Shown: positions 1-31,400 of the stretch, in pieces
How positions within the stretch are numbered: the first letter of the stretch is position 1
How the letters are laid out: each line of letters opens with the position of its first letter
Assembly: GCF_030463565.1 (NCBI RefSeq)
Contig: NC_134653.1
Location: 32,053,150 to 32,117,149 of the forward strand
Length of the DNA: 64,000 bases
Direction: 5' to 3'
Source: Pelecanus crispus
Lineage: Eukaryota > Chordata > Aves > Pelecaniformes > Pelecanidae
Position numbers and translations under genes: made by a program
The notes under the pieces: model-generated
What the model was told of the DNA's origin: nothing
The model's database searches: none
Seen by the model: only the letters and a program-made list of their open reading frames with translations

Positions 1-484
1 ATTAATTTCTAAACGAAAAGTCTATTTAGTCCCTTGGAAACGTCTACAAAATTAAAATTAAAAACTTGCTGCGATGCACCTGAAGATAGGGATTAGTAAA
101 CACGACTACTTGTCCAAGGTGGCATCAGGTTTGTTTTGTTTTAGCATTAAAAACAACGAAAAGTTAGTAAATCAAAAATATTTTTAAGTTTGAATCTTTC
201 TAGATTTGCCCATTTAATATATCAATAGAACTTCTCACAAAATATCACTTAAATCTGAATGTAATATACATACAAATCAATCGTCATTGACCAGTTATCC
301 ACATTTTAGGCATACACACAATTCAAGAGAGAATTCTACCGTTTCATTGCATATATTGTGCAAATACAGTTTTTGGCTCCTCATTTCCTTATTTTCAGAA
401 TGTTAATGGACTTCATGATCAGACCAGAAATCCCAAAAACTTATTAGGGAGCACGCTGTTTTCATGAATGATTTGCAATCAAAT

Positions 485-515
485 TTTATTCAGTTAAAAT
501 CCAAAAAGTTTTATT
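485..515 (-). terminator. BCL7A: Paired AATAAA polyadenylation signals, BCL7A
   Basis: Two exact AATAAA hexamers on the minus strand, 25 bp apart in an AT-rich setting. They are the nearest canonical signals downstream of the stop that I found. Confidence 0.45.
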
Positions 516-926
516 TCAACATAAAGGAAAAGTTCCGAAACTGAGTGTCATACGTTATCTGGAGTTCAATCCTACAAACATCTTATGGAAGGTCAGTATT
601 GGCTCCCCGCTCCTCCCTCCCTCTATTCCCTCCCCCCACATCCCCATTGTTTTTCATAATAAAGTGGTAATCGCAAACGCAATGCAGTAGTCTAAGTGCA
701 AGCCATTTTCACTATTGGAGAATTCAGAAATAAATAAGCTTAATGAAGAGCTAATTATGAAAATGTATCAACTGGAAGCAATTTTTTTCATTTAAAAAAG
801 TATTTACAGTTCTTAGCTTACAAACTATATGCAACCATTTTCATAGCTGTGAGATCATGTTTTAAATTACAAGTTCCATCTTCCACACAAAGTGAAGACA
901 GACTAAGGGCCCGATCCAGCAATACC

Positions 927-965
927 TACGCACGTACATATGTGCGTACGTGCGTGTATGTGTAC
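927..965. repeat. 39-nt alternating purine-pyrimidine tract with 10-bp inverted repeat
   Basis: Every base from 927 to 965 alternates purine and pyrimidine. Bases 928-937 (ACGCACGTAC) and 946-955 (GTACGTGCGT) are perfect reverse complements around an 8-nt loop. The tract lies inside the probable BCL7A 3' UTR, so it could form Z-DNA or a cruciform in DNA, or a hairpin in mRNA. Confidence 0.85.
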
Positions 966-2297
966 TGAAGTGAGAAATAAGCGGTTCCCACGGACGCCAG
1001 GTATTTCTAACTGGGAGCTCACCCCGGCATTACAAAGCCCACTCTAAGATCAGGCCCTTGTGACCTGATGCAGACGGTTCTGCACATCCACCTGCCACGC
1101 ATTTGAAGGGAGCTGCACACACTTAGTGCCTTTCAATCAAGTTTAGCATAAGCGCGCTTCAACATAATTGAGAAAGAAGGAACATTTCTAACAATGATGT
1201 AGGGACTACGGAAACAAGGCTTATTTACAAGACTTGCTGAAAGAAAAATAGAAATCCCAAATACAGTATTAACGTGGAACATAGAAGTAAACATCTTATA
1301 AAGAAACAGTACAATGAAATCCAGTTCAGTGAAAACATGATATCAAAAAAGACCAATTGAAAATAAATTCACTGTGCATCAATCCCTTTGATCCTATTTA
1401 TGTACATAGTGGAACTTTTCTGTAAAGCAAGTTGTACCCAGTACAGAGATCTGGACCTAATACGTAAGTATTTTAACTGCTGTGTTATAGTATATATTCA
1501 GATCTGGACTATAAATGGTAAACAGATCATGTTAACTTCTGATGAAGTTAAGTATTTAGAAGACCAAATTTACAGTTGCGAATGCCATGCATTCAATAAG
1601 AGATCTCCACTATAGCTGCTAAAATAAAATATCAAGCTCCTTTTTCTCCTTGGACTCCAAGAGTGAAAATGGCTTCCTGATCTGTATTTGTTACAAAGTT
1701 AAGCACCAGGGATTTAAAAATTAAAAACAAAACAAAAACCCCAAACAAAAAAAGAAAAAAAAGGAAAAAAAAAAAAAAGAAAAAGCCTTACTACATGGCA
1801 TTATACAAACATAGGCCACTTTACAAAGGAGACAGCTGCAAACCAACTTTTAAAAGTTAGCACTGTTTTCAGAACACAAGGCACAAAACAAAAGCAGACA
1901 TCACGCCAGAACAATGAACTTCACATGAAAGCTAATACCTGACCTGTACCATCCTTAAATATCTTACAATGTTAAATAGAGAAATGAAAAAAAAAAAAAT
2001 ACAGCAGCAACATAATTGTAATTTTGACTTTAGAAACAGTGCGTAGACCCCTCCTGAGTTGTTTACTCCAACCATTTCAGAGACAGTAACTTAAAAGTTC
2101 TCAATGTTTGTTTCACAGGAAAAAGTTTTCAGTGTCTGAGAAGTTAAACCTTTGTTAGGCTTTCTTGGATTTTTGCTTGGTAACTTGAAAAGTTAGGAGT
2201 TCTGTCCTCATCCAAGAGAAGATGCTTAAGTAAGGTTGTTCTATAATTAAGCCCACTGATGTACCTTACATAAAAACTGACCAGAAAAATCTATAGT

Positions 2298-21836
<19,539 letters not shown>

Positions 21837-22321
21837 TTTATTGAGGCCCGTTGGATTTATAATTACAAATCCGTTCTAACCTATCCAAGCATTTTGTACA
21901 CTACATTTACCACTGTATTTAATCAATACAATACTTTTACATAGGTCTTTTGCCGTCAGGTTTCACAAATAGATACTGTCCTAACGTAATGAAAATAGAC
22001 TGCATCTGGCATAAACCCACCTGAAACAAATTCTAGGAAGGGTAGGGGTGGTCAATGCAGGAAGACAACATGGCAACTGCTGCTTCACTCTTTACAGCCA
22101 CCCCAGTGTTGCCCAATGTAGGTTTGATCCCATAGGTTTGTGGCAAGTGCTAAACTGGGGCCTTATGCTAGAGTTTGATTAATACGAAACTATGTGATCT
22201 TTACTTTTTAATAAACACAAAATACAAGTTTTGAAGGTATTTGAGGAGAGGAGACTGGAAAGCGGGAACGAATAGAAAACTTTGTGGCAGCTACACTTCT
22301 GTGTCTTTGTAGACCAAAAAT
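21837..22321 (-). other. CFAP251: CFAP251 3' UTR
   Basis: Two sense-strand signals follow the stop: ATTAAA at 22207-22212 and canonical AATAAA at 21837-21842. The UTR is therefore about 130 or about 500 nt. Confidence 0.5.
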
Positions 22322-22443
22322 TCACCTCTCTTTTTTCCTGTTCTTTCTTTCTGGTTCAGCCACAGGTAAGCCAAGAATGTCAGCAGCAAATATCTCTGCT
22401 GTGATTTCCTCCGGAATTTCTTCTTCAGTCAAAGCTGCTGCAC
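22322..22443 (-). CDS. CFAP251: CFAP251 coding exon 22 with stop
   Basis: Encodes [29 protein letters not shown] and a basic end (RKNRKKER) before TGA. Human has [17 protein letters not shown]. Acceptor CTCTCCAG. Confidence 0.95.
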
Positions 22444-25400
22444 CTGGAGAGCAGTAACACCACCACAAAACACACAACAGCAATGTAAAAATGGCTTTCT
22501 AGATCAGTAAAATTTATAAGCAGCAGTAAGTGGATGGAATACTTCTAAAGATGTACAAAGTAATCGTGAAAAAGTATTGGTTTACTAGCTTAATACTTGA
22601 TGCGTTCCTATCAGGGATTGAATCTGTCAAATCCGTGTGCTGCGAGTCTCACCTTGCAGGAGGTCCCTGCCTCGGAAGGGTCAAGGGACCAACTTTTGCC
22701 CTTCGGCAATTTGATGTGATTTTAGGATCCCAAGGAGTCCAGGGATTTCAAAGTTGCTTTGTGGTGCTAAGCAGTTCCCTTTGGGAGCTGCACCTTCGCT
22801 GCATGTGGCCCGTTGCCAACAGCCCTGACCAGATGCTGTTTTGGACTGGTGTGGACTGGGACATGAATTGTACAAAAACGTGGCACTTACCAGCAGTTCC
22901 AATTACAATGGGCAATGCCGTTTGGCTGAAATCAACGCTGTAATTTGCTGTTCTAGACTGGTGTAGACTGGGACATAAATTGTAGACAAATGCGGTAGTT
23001 ATCAACAGCTCCCTTACAATGGGCATTGCCGTCTGGATGAAATCAACACTGTAATTTGCATATTGTAGGATTCCTTTTTGCCTGTGGACTTTGGCGTGTA
23101 AACCTTCCACTGCGTGTTTCTAATTTCACTTCCAAGCCAGCAGATAAACAGCAATGTAATCTTGTCAGGTCCCAGTTATATTTCATTGTTAATTTATTTT
23201 TAGATACACCCATGCAATTGCTGCATGAATGAAGGACAATCTATAGCGCTAGGTCTATTTTTGCAATCCCATCTGAGCGTTTTTGACAGCTCTTGGCCTA
23301 ACAGGGTAATGGGTTTTCAATTTAAATTATTCTGTTTGGGAATTGATGCGATCCTGCTTCTGTGCCGTGTGGAATGCTAATCCTGTACCTGAGGGATCGT
23401 AGGTGTCCGGTTCAGGTCCTCCTCCCCTAGGATGCTTGCCCAGCAGGGTGGTCAGACACTGCGCCAGCTCGTCCTCTGTCATATGCTCTCCTGTACACAA
23501 CAATGCAAAACCAGCCTCTTGGGTTACGATGTCGTTAGCACAAAAACTAGAAGGCAGCTCGAACAAGAACAGTGTACAAATGAAACAGGACAGTTTGAAA
23601 GAGGATTTGGCTTCTCTGAGATACAGAGATACACATCACCGATTGAAATGTGTGATCCCAACACAGGAAAATGTTGATGCTGAGGAAAATTGTTCTTGCA
23701 TATTTCATTTTGGCCAAAAATATTTATCAAGGGGACAAACTCTGATGCAGATGGCTCATTAGGCTACATTGCATTTGCAGGGGCTTGAGCTTCTGTTCCC
23801 ATTGAAGAATTTCTGGCATAGGACAGGCCACAGTCCATGTCACCCGGTGTCCATGGCTGTAGCCATTTCCACACAGAGGAGGAAGAGGACGGTGCAGGAA
23901 GGTCTCGATCTAGTATCCTGGAATAACCTGGATGTAGCACTTGTTCCCAGTTAGTGGTTGGCTCATGCCCTGAAGCATAAAGTTATAGATCTGTTATGAA
24001 ACTGTTCTATCTAATGTTCTATCTAATCTATTTATGGATGTTCACACCATCCGTATAGATAACTAACTTTTCTCACACGGGTCGAATCCTCAGTTTCCAA
24101 GGATCTTTGTGGCAAGAAGTTTTACCAGGTGATGTACTGAGTAAAACAGCATTTCTCTTTATCTGTTTTAATGCTTAGCTGCACTAAATGCTCCCTGCTT
24201 TTACAACAGGAGCAAGGCAATAGAAGTTCGTTATTTACCTCTCTACGGCATTGGCCATAAGCATATCTATTTATGCCCTTACAGAGTTCCCTCTGATTCA
24301 GCTGAACTAAACCATCCCCTCTCTTCAGTCTTTCACACATAGATTCAGCCCGGGACTGACCAATTTCATCCTTCCTTTCTTGTCCCCCCCTTTTTCAGTT
24401 TTATACTACCTTTCTGGAGACTGTGTGGCCGGAAGAGAGAACAGTGATTCAGATAAGGGTACACTGCAAGAAGGATACAGTTTGCCAAGATCCATACTCA
24501 CCCGTTGACAGACAAGATACTTCAGGCCAGCAGAGATTCCCAGAACAGTAAAAGAAGTGCAGCTGAGACAATAGATGTGATTATTCAATTTAAAATCCTA
24601 AGACAGGTGGCTCCACATGCCTGCCCTGGTTACCACGTTATAGTTCCAGATTAATTTTTTGCTGCAGTGAATATGTGCTGAAATTGAAGGCAGAACTAGC
24701 AAGCCTAAAACTAATATTAGAAAAGAAATAACTCACCTCTGCACTGAAGCAGCAACAGTAAGTCTCCTCTGTCAATAACTGTGTCTCCGTTCTCATTATC
24801 ATAACCAAGAACCTGAAACGCTCGTTGTATTTTTTTCATTGACAAGCCAAACGCAGGTCGATGATTTATATAAAGTTTGATAAAATCCCCTAAATTTATT
24901 TTTGTCACTTGTTCTCCAGTATCCACGTACTTGCTGAATTTTACTTCATTTATCATTTCTTCAATCTAAAGATCAAGGCAAGACAGATTTTGACACATTT
25001 TCTTTTTGAAGAGCATCAGGCTGGTTTCCAATCTCATGAATGCCAAGGTACCATAATTGTGCGCGTACTAGTACCACAGGTGCCATGACCATATCCCAAC
25101 AATAAGCCAGCACTCAGCAGCTGAGGATGGGCATGGCTAACAGTTACGCCCTTGCTGCTATGACAATATTAGGTAAAGACGGGGGTAGCAGATATGTAGT
25201 CATTTTGGGTTTCCTCTATTTTCTTATGATAGGCACTTGGTGACTTTGCAGCTGTCACTGGTACTTTTGCCACAGCTGTGTCTCCAGTCTGGGGACAGTG
25301 GGCAGGCAAACCACAAACCGGTAAATATACTACCCCGCTACAAAAGTTACTTGCATGAAAGTCCCGACATAACCAGGCTGCACACAGTATATACACACCC

Positions 25401-28400
25401 TGGCCGGCATAAGCAAGCTTTCCCGCCCCGATCCGACATGCATCTGGTGCAGTTCTGCCGCTGCACGAGCCAAATCTGAAATTTGCTCAGGGGGGCTGAC
25501 ATCCTGCACAGCTGGATCACTCATTCTTCTCTCAGGCTAAGGGGCAAGCACTGGCCATGCTGGATACTAGTGGTTTTCCTGAAGTCTGGTGCTGTGAGTC
25601 AGCCCAGTTGGCAACTGTGCAGATGTGTGTCTGAAAGGCACGATCTGCTCCATGCCTTCATTGTACTCGTGCTCCAAGAGGCAGCCCCTTTGGAGATACA
25701 CAGGCAGCAGAGAAACGCCAGGGGAATTCCCTGTGCCAACACGTACCAAGCCTGCTACTCCCTGGGAAGGGAAGCTGATGCAAGATCTCCCTGGGGAGGA
25801 CTTTGCATTCAGCCTTGGGCCTTTGTCCTTGTGTCACAAGTTTTTCCACTAAATGAAGCCCGGGGAAGAGGGAAATCACAGCCTTATATTTTTCCTGTAG
25901 CACATGTCACACCAGGCAAGAACAGTCATTTTCACTCAGGCCTGGCTGATCTGGGATTAGGTTTTATATCAGCCCCACTGAACTACAAAAGAAAAACACC
26001 AATTCCCAAAAGCTTTGCTAAGTCAGCCCAAGCTGCCTTTTCTCCTTCCTGCTTTTCCTTTATTAAAACACTCTAGAGAGAGGTGAACTTTCTCTCTGGA
26101 TTTTAATACTGTCCTGCCTGCTTCGAGAAGCAGATTGTAGGTTGCCTGGTTTCACAACAGCTTAACACCTCTGTTTCCATGCCTGAAATGCTATTTTAAT
26201 TTTGATTTGGGGCAGGGGGGGGGATTAACAGTTATTCTTCCAGAGATATTTCCCAGGGGAATACGTTCTCTCTGTCCCCAAGAGGCAAAAATGTAATAAC
26301 CCAAGGAAAAGATCTAACAAAGTACGAGGGGATAACACCACAGCTCGACACAAGGGCAAAGCAGTCCCGGCTCAGATGAACATTTACTGGTTGCGGGGGC
26401 TCCAAAGCAAGTCTGTTAGGTGGTGGCTGTGGCAAAGGTCCTGCGTCCCATCTGCTGGCTCTCCTGGCAGAGAGTATGCCCAGGCAGATGGGGTGGCACT
26501 GACTCACAGCACCATCTCAGCAGCCAGTGGGGTTCCTGTGCAATGGCAGAGATGAATGCAGCCTCCCCCGCAGAAAGATGAAGGGAGCACAGCGATGTAC
26601 AGCTTCCCTTGGGAGAACCCCTCCTGCATTGAAGGGCTGTAGCTGGTGCAAAGAGGTCGTTATTTAAATCTCCTTGCATCAGATTCAGTAGGGGTTTTTT
26701 TGTATGCGCTTTAATTACCCTTTTGCCAGGTTACAACGTTACAAATGAGGTTTGTATACTATACAAACTGCCTTGTAGAAACAGCCACAAAAGGGGAAGA
26801 AGCAGCACCCTTATTAAATCAGTTGTCTTTGTCTGCTGTAAAATTTGAAGCTAAAAGGCTCTTGAGAAATGTTTGATAGGAAGCTCTGCTGCTGCAACCT
26901 GAAAGACAAGCTCAGAGAGAGCTTCTGCAGAGTTTATCAGTTATGAAAGAGCTTTAAGTTCCATGGGAATAAAAGCTGCTGTCTCAATCTAAAATCATTC
27001 TTTCATCAGTTCCAGGCAGAACAAGAAAAAGAGGCTCTGTCGATGTCCAAATGAGTGATTGCATGGAGCTGGACGTTCCCACCCACAGTGGTAACACATA
27101 TAGGACACTGGTTGAGTCTCCATCTGACCTGGAGGGACTCAGCCCATGGCCCACCAACCGCATGCTGCGTGTGAAGCAGCTCAGCCACTGGTAGAAGTCA
27201 CAGAGAGACCAAAGCACATCGCTGCCTGCACACAAGGTACTTCAGCCCGTGGACTTTGGAAAGTTGGAGGCTGCTGCGCTTGGAAGCTGAAGGAAGATTC
27301 ATTCCGCAGCTTTCTCAGTTCACCTTCTGAAGAAACCCACGTCTGCAGTGGTGGCAGAGCACTCAACCTCCAGAAGACCCTGAGGTCATCTTTTGTTGAA
27401 CACTTCTGAACCATCAGGCTCCAGGTCTGCTCAGCCTGCCCCTGCAGTTGCCCAACTCTTTCGTGAGGAATCATTACTTTTTGAGGAATTTGCTGCCAGA
27501 TACTGACCACTAGTATATTGATGCAGACCAGGTTAAATACATTGAAAGCCAGCAAATATACTCTGGAGCCATCCAGCATGACAATGGTCAGAATCTGGCC
27601 CTCGGGACACTTGGTAAATGCAATCAGTCTTGCTCTTTTTTTCTTTTAATAACAGCAGCAAAAACAACTGACTGACCTTTTCCTCTGATGGATAAAATCC
27701 CATTGCTCTCATTACAGAAGGAATTTCCTCCAAGGGAATATGTGTTGACACCTGTCTGGTCTCCAGTGTATCAATACCATGGCTGCGCAGCTGTGCATAG
27801 TAAAAATAGTCTTCCAGTTCCTGCGAGGGATTCAAACAAGATACTGTAAAGTTCAGTTAACAACAGGCGCGGAAGATAAGACTTCTTTCAAGATTTACTA
27901 ACAGGCATATCAATGAGATAGCTGTTAAAGGCGAGCTGGACAAAAAAAATAAAGAAATGTCAGGCCTGTATAAATGAATCTTAAACTCCAACCAGATGTT
28001 GCCAGACAGCATTCACGGTGAGCATAATTACCCTGAAGAATTCGCCTTCTCTGCCGCCATCCAGTAGGTTGTAGAATGGGATCAAGTCCTCCCCACCCAG
28101 GGAAGCAGCAGCATCCAAGGCACTGGCAGAAACAGAGAAAAGAAGGTACAGGAAGGGTTCATGTGAGGAGAGATTTCATGTTTCCCTTTCTAGTCATTCT
28201 TCACAGACACTTTCAATAAATAAATAAAATCCCTGGGCCTTACAATTCAGGAAAGAAAAGCATTGCCTTGAACCGTGTACTATTTTATCATCAGCCTGCG
28301 CATCTACAGCATATTTCATACCCAGGTTTTACATACAATAGCACAGTGTGGGAATTAATTATTACTGAATGGTCCTCTTGTTTAGTGGAATGAGCACAGG

Positions 28401-31400
28401 GCTGGGAGCCAGGAGCTTTTCCATGGACTTGAGCTTGGTGTCTGGCATTTAGCTTTTCTGCTTCCTTATAGAGACATTGAGGGAGATGAATTAGCTAGAT
28501 CAGCATTTTGAACATGCAGAGAGGGCTGGGGCTTGGTGTTTGCAATAAACCACACAAACCTAAGCTCCCTGTTCCTTGATCTAACACATTCTTCTCCAAT
28601 AACTCAGTGCAATCCATGACGTTACTTCCTCCGCTGTAACGGGTGACCGTGTCGCAGGTGCAGTCTACATTAAACTGAAAGCATCTGAGTGCCACCTCTT
28701 TGTTTCAATTTCATAGGCAGTTGGAGCCAAAAGAATCTGTTCGGCTCGTGCAGATGAAAAAGGAAACCAAGCCTGGTAGCGCAATCATGGCGTAGCGTTG
28801 CCACATAATACCCCACGCCTGGCAGCAAGGCTGCAGCTTTCACGCACACCTCTGTAGTGCTGCTTCCACGGGGTTTTTTGCAAGCTTCGTGCTTTTTTCA
28901 TAATTAAGTTATTTGGGTATTAAACACAGTGGAGATGCACAAGATGCCAGAAGCGGCAATAAAATGACAATTAGCTCATCAAGAGCTTCGTTCCGAAAAC
29001 AGATTACATAGAAATTCAATGTTGCCTGGACCCTGGCCAACCATTATAAAGAAGGATCATTTATATTCTATTACCTTCCTTAAAATGTCGCTTATTCTGA
29101 CCCCCGACTGCTTAAGCCACACAAACTAGAAAAGAAAATAAATAAGCCCATTGCTTTCCCACCCAGGTTTCCTTTGTTCTGGCACATGAAGGTGAGCTGG
29201 CTCAGCACCCTTTGGGCTTTCCTCTGAGCAAGCAGTACCGGCAAGAAATGTTTTAGGACTAGCACATGTCTTAACCACGGAGCTTTTGTCCTAGGAAGGC
29301 AAGGGGCAACGGTATTTCACAGGTGCACTCCAAAAGGCAAAAATAGGAGCGCAGGCTAAAAGCCAGCTGCCATGGGGTTGATTTTCCAGAAACCAGGAGA
29401 CATGTTCTATGCTAGTAGGGTGATATGCAGGATAAAAAAATCCAGCCACAGACCAACAGGGAACGTGCCATGCTATCTATCTTTTCTAGCTCTGAAGTGG
29501 GGTAAGCTCCCTTTCCAGTCCTTGAAGTGTGAAGCTGCTCCTCACTGAGTTGGCAGTTTTCAGCTCATTCACAGCTGCCTGCTCCCTTCCAATGTACACG
29601 TGTACCTACCAGGCGTCTGCAGCCACGCTTGCAAGGGGAGAGTCCTCTCTGCCTTGCATGTGCATTGCAACGAGCAGCTTTGCTCCTTGCCACGCAAAGA
29701 AACCAAAATATATATCCTGCCTTTGCTGCGTTACCCGCCTGCCACGTGGGAGCACGCGTCTGGCACCACTGTCCAAGGGAGCTGGCAGAGGGAAATCGTA
29801 CACTTCCAGAGAAAGGCGGAAGAAACCTGGCAGAGTTTATTGCCGACGCTCTGGGCCAGAGCCTGGAAATCCTCATTTGCAAAAGCAGCCTTCACTCCTC
29901 CAGCCACCCCATTTGCTGCAGTCCATTTACTCATGTAAGCAAAGCTTTATAGGATTAAGGTGGCTTGTCCTAAATCCAGTCTTCTAATGCAGGGGGGATT
30001 TCCTAGCAAATGCTGGCCTATCCCATTTGGAGAGCAGACACTTGTATCAGCAGCCGCCCCGTATTCTCCTCCTGCAGCCAGTGCCGCTCCTCTGATCCCC
30101 TGCCTAACCCTGACAATGCCTCATCACACCCACCAGGCCCTCATGAAGGCTAGAAAATCCTCAGCTCAACTTCTCATCATTTGGGTACCGATTCCCAAAC
30201 TGGAGTGCTGTACAGGTACTATGGCCACCGCCTACAAGGTCTGCTGGTTTAATCCCCACTATGGACTATATGGCTACATCACGTGAAAGGGAGCAAAGCC
30301 CCCTCAAAAGTGTGTCCCTCCTGTTTCAGCTGCTACCCAACATAGCTACTCAGGGCCTGACAGGTCACTGCAATCTAGACTGACGCCACTGCCATGCCAC
30401 CGTCCCCGGAGTGGCACGTGCCCACCATGCTGAGCTGTCTGTAGGTGCTGAGCCTGTGTGGACGCAGGGTGTGAGGCTCCACTGTTAAGAAACCTGCTCT
30501 CAGGCCTGGTGTCCAGAGAAGCTGCCAGCCTGCGCTCACACTCCCCGTAGTAAGCGGTGGGTCTCCTACTCACATGAGTGCTGAGACCTGTCCTCCACCC
30601 CATGACCCACCCTTGCCAGATGCGGTTCATTGTCCTGGCACGGTGTTGTGGAAGGAGAGTGAAGTTGCAGGGTTTGTCACCTGCCCCCAAAGGATCCATG
30701 CTCCAGAGAACCCTGCAAAGAAACGCTCCCCATGCAGCACCCTGCTGCATTGCCCCATCGGTGCAGCATTGCCCTATACACTGGGATAAGTGCAGAAATA
30801 GCTGGGAGACCTGGCTTTAACTCCTCTGGACACAGAGACCTTTTAGGACAAAAGCCTCATTCTCGGTGTAAATGGTGGGGAACATTTGCTTCAGCTGTGT
30901 TGGCCAAGCAGCTGTGGAAAGCCGTAACAAGACTCCTTTCTCCTTCCTGTGGTACTCACTTTAGGTTGACCTCCCATTTCATAACAGTGTGGTCGTGCCC
31001 CCCCGCTGTAAAGATGTAGCGTCCGTCGTAGGAGCTAGCAAGGTCGGAGACACCATCGGGGTGGCAAATGAAAGCTGAGGACTTGTGGGGGTTGCCATCG
31101 ATGGGCAAAATCTGCAAGCCCACCTGTAAGGCAAGAGGGGTCTAGGAAGGCTGGGGGTCCCATGGGAGGGCTGCATTCCAGGGTAGAGCTGCATCCTCCT
31201 CCCGGGAGCTTGCTCAGCTTTCAGGCAGGACCGGCCTACGCATGGTTTTTTCTGCAGTGAAATTCCCCCAGGGACCACCACCTCTACAAGTGGGGGCTCT
31301 TGTACAGCTGGGGTGGATGGGGCTCCATACCTTGTCCTTTGTCATGTATGCCAGATAGCATTTCTGGGGGTCCGTAGTGTTTGTTGTTGGGAGGATTTGT

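Larger units (their letters stand above)
1..2297 (-). other. BCL7A: BCL7A 3' UTR and flank
   Basis: AT-rich, no coding match. Sense-strand AATAAA occurs twice (plus-strand TTTATT at 485-490 and 510-515), so the transcript probably ends near 465-495, giving a 3' UTR of about 1.8 kb. A weaker ATTAAA (213-218) could extend it. A-rich simple sequence lies at about 1720-1780. The true mRNA end cannot be fixed from sequence alone. Confidence 0.6.

Noticed and set aside
25483-26076. 197-codon plus-strand open frame in CFAP251 intron 19
   Set aside because: No recognisable domain, no promoter or poly(A) signal, and overlapping frames on the other strand are equally open.
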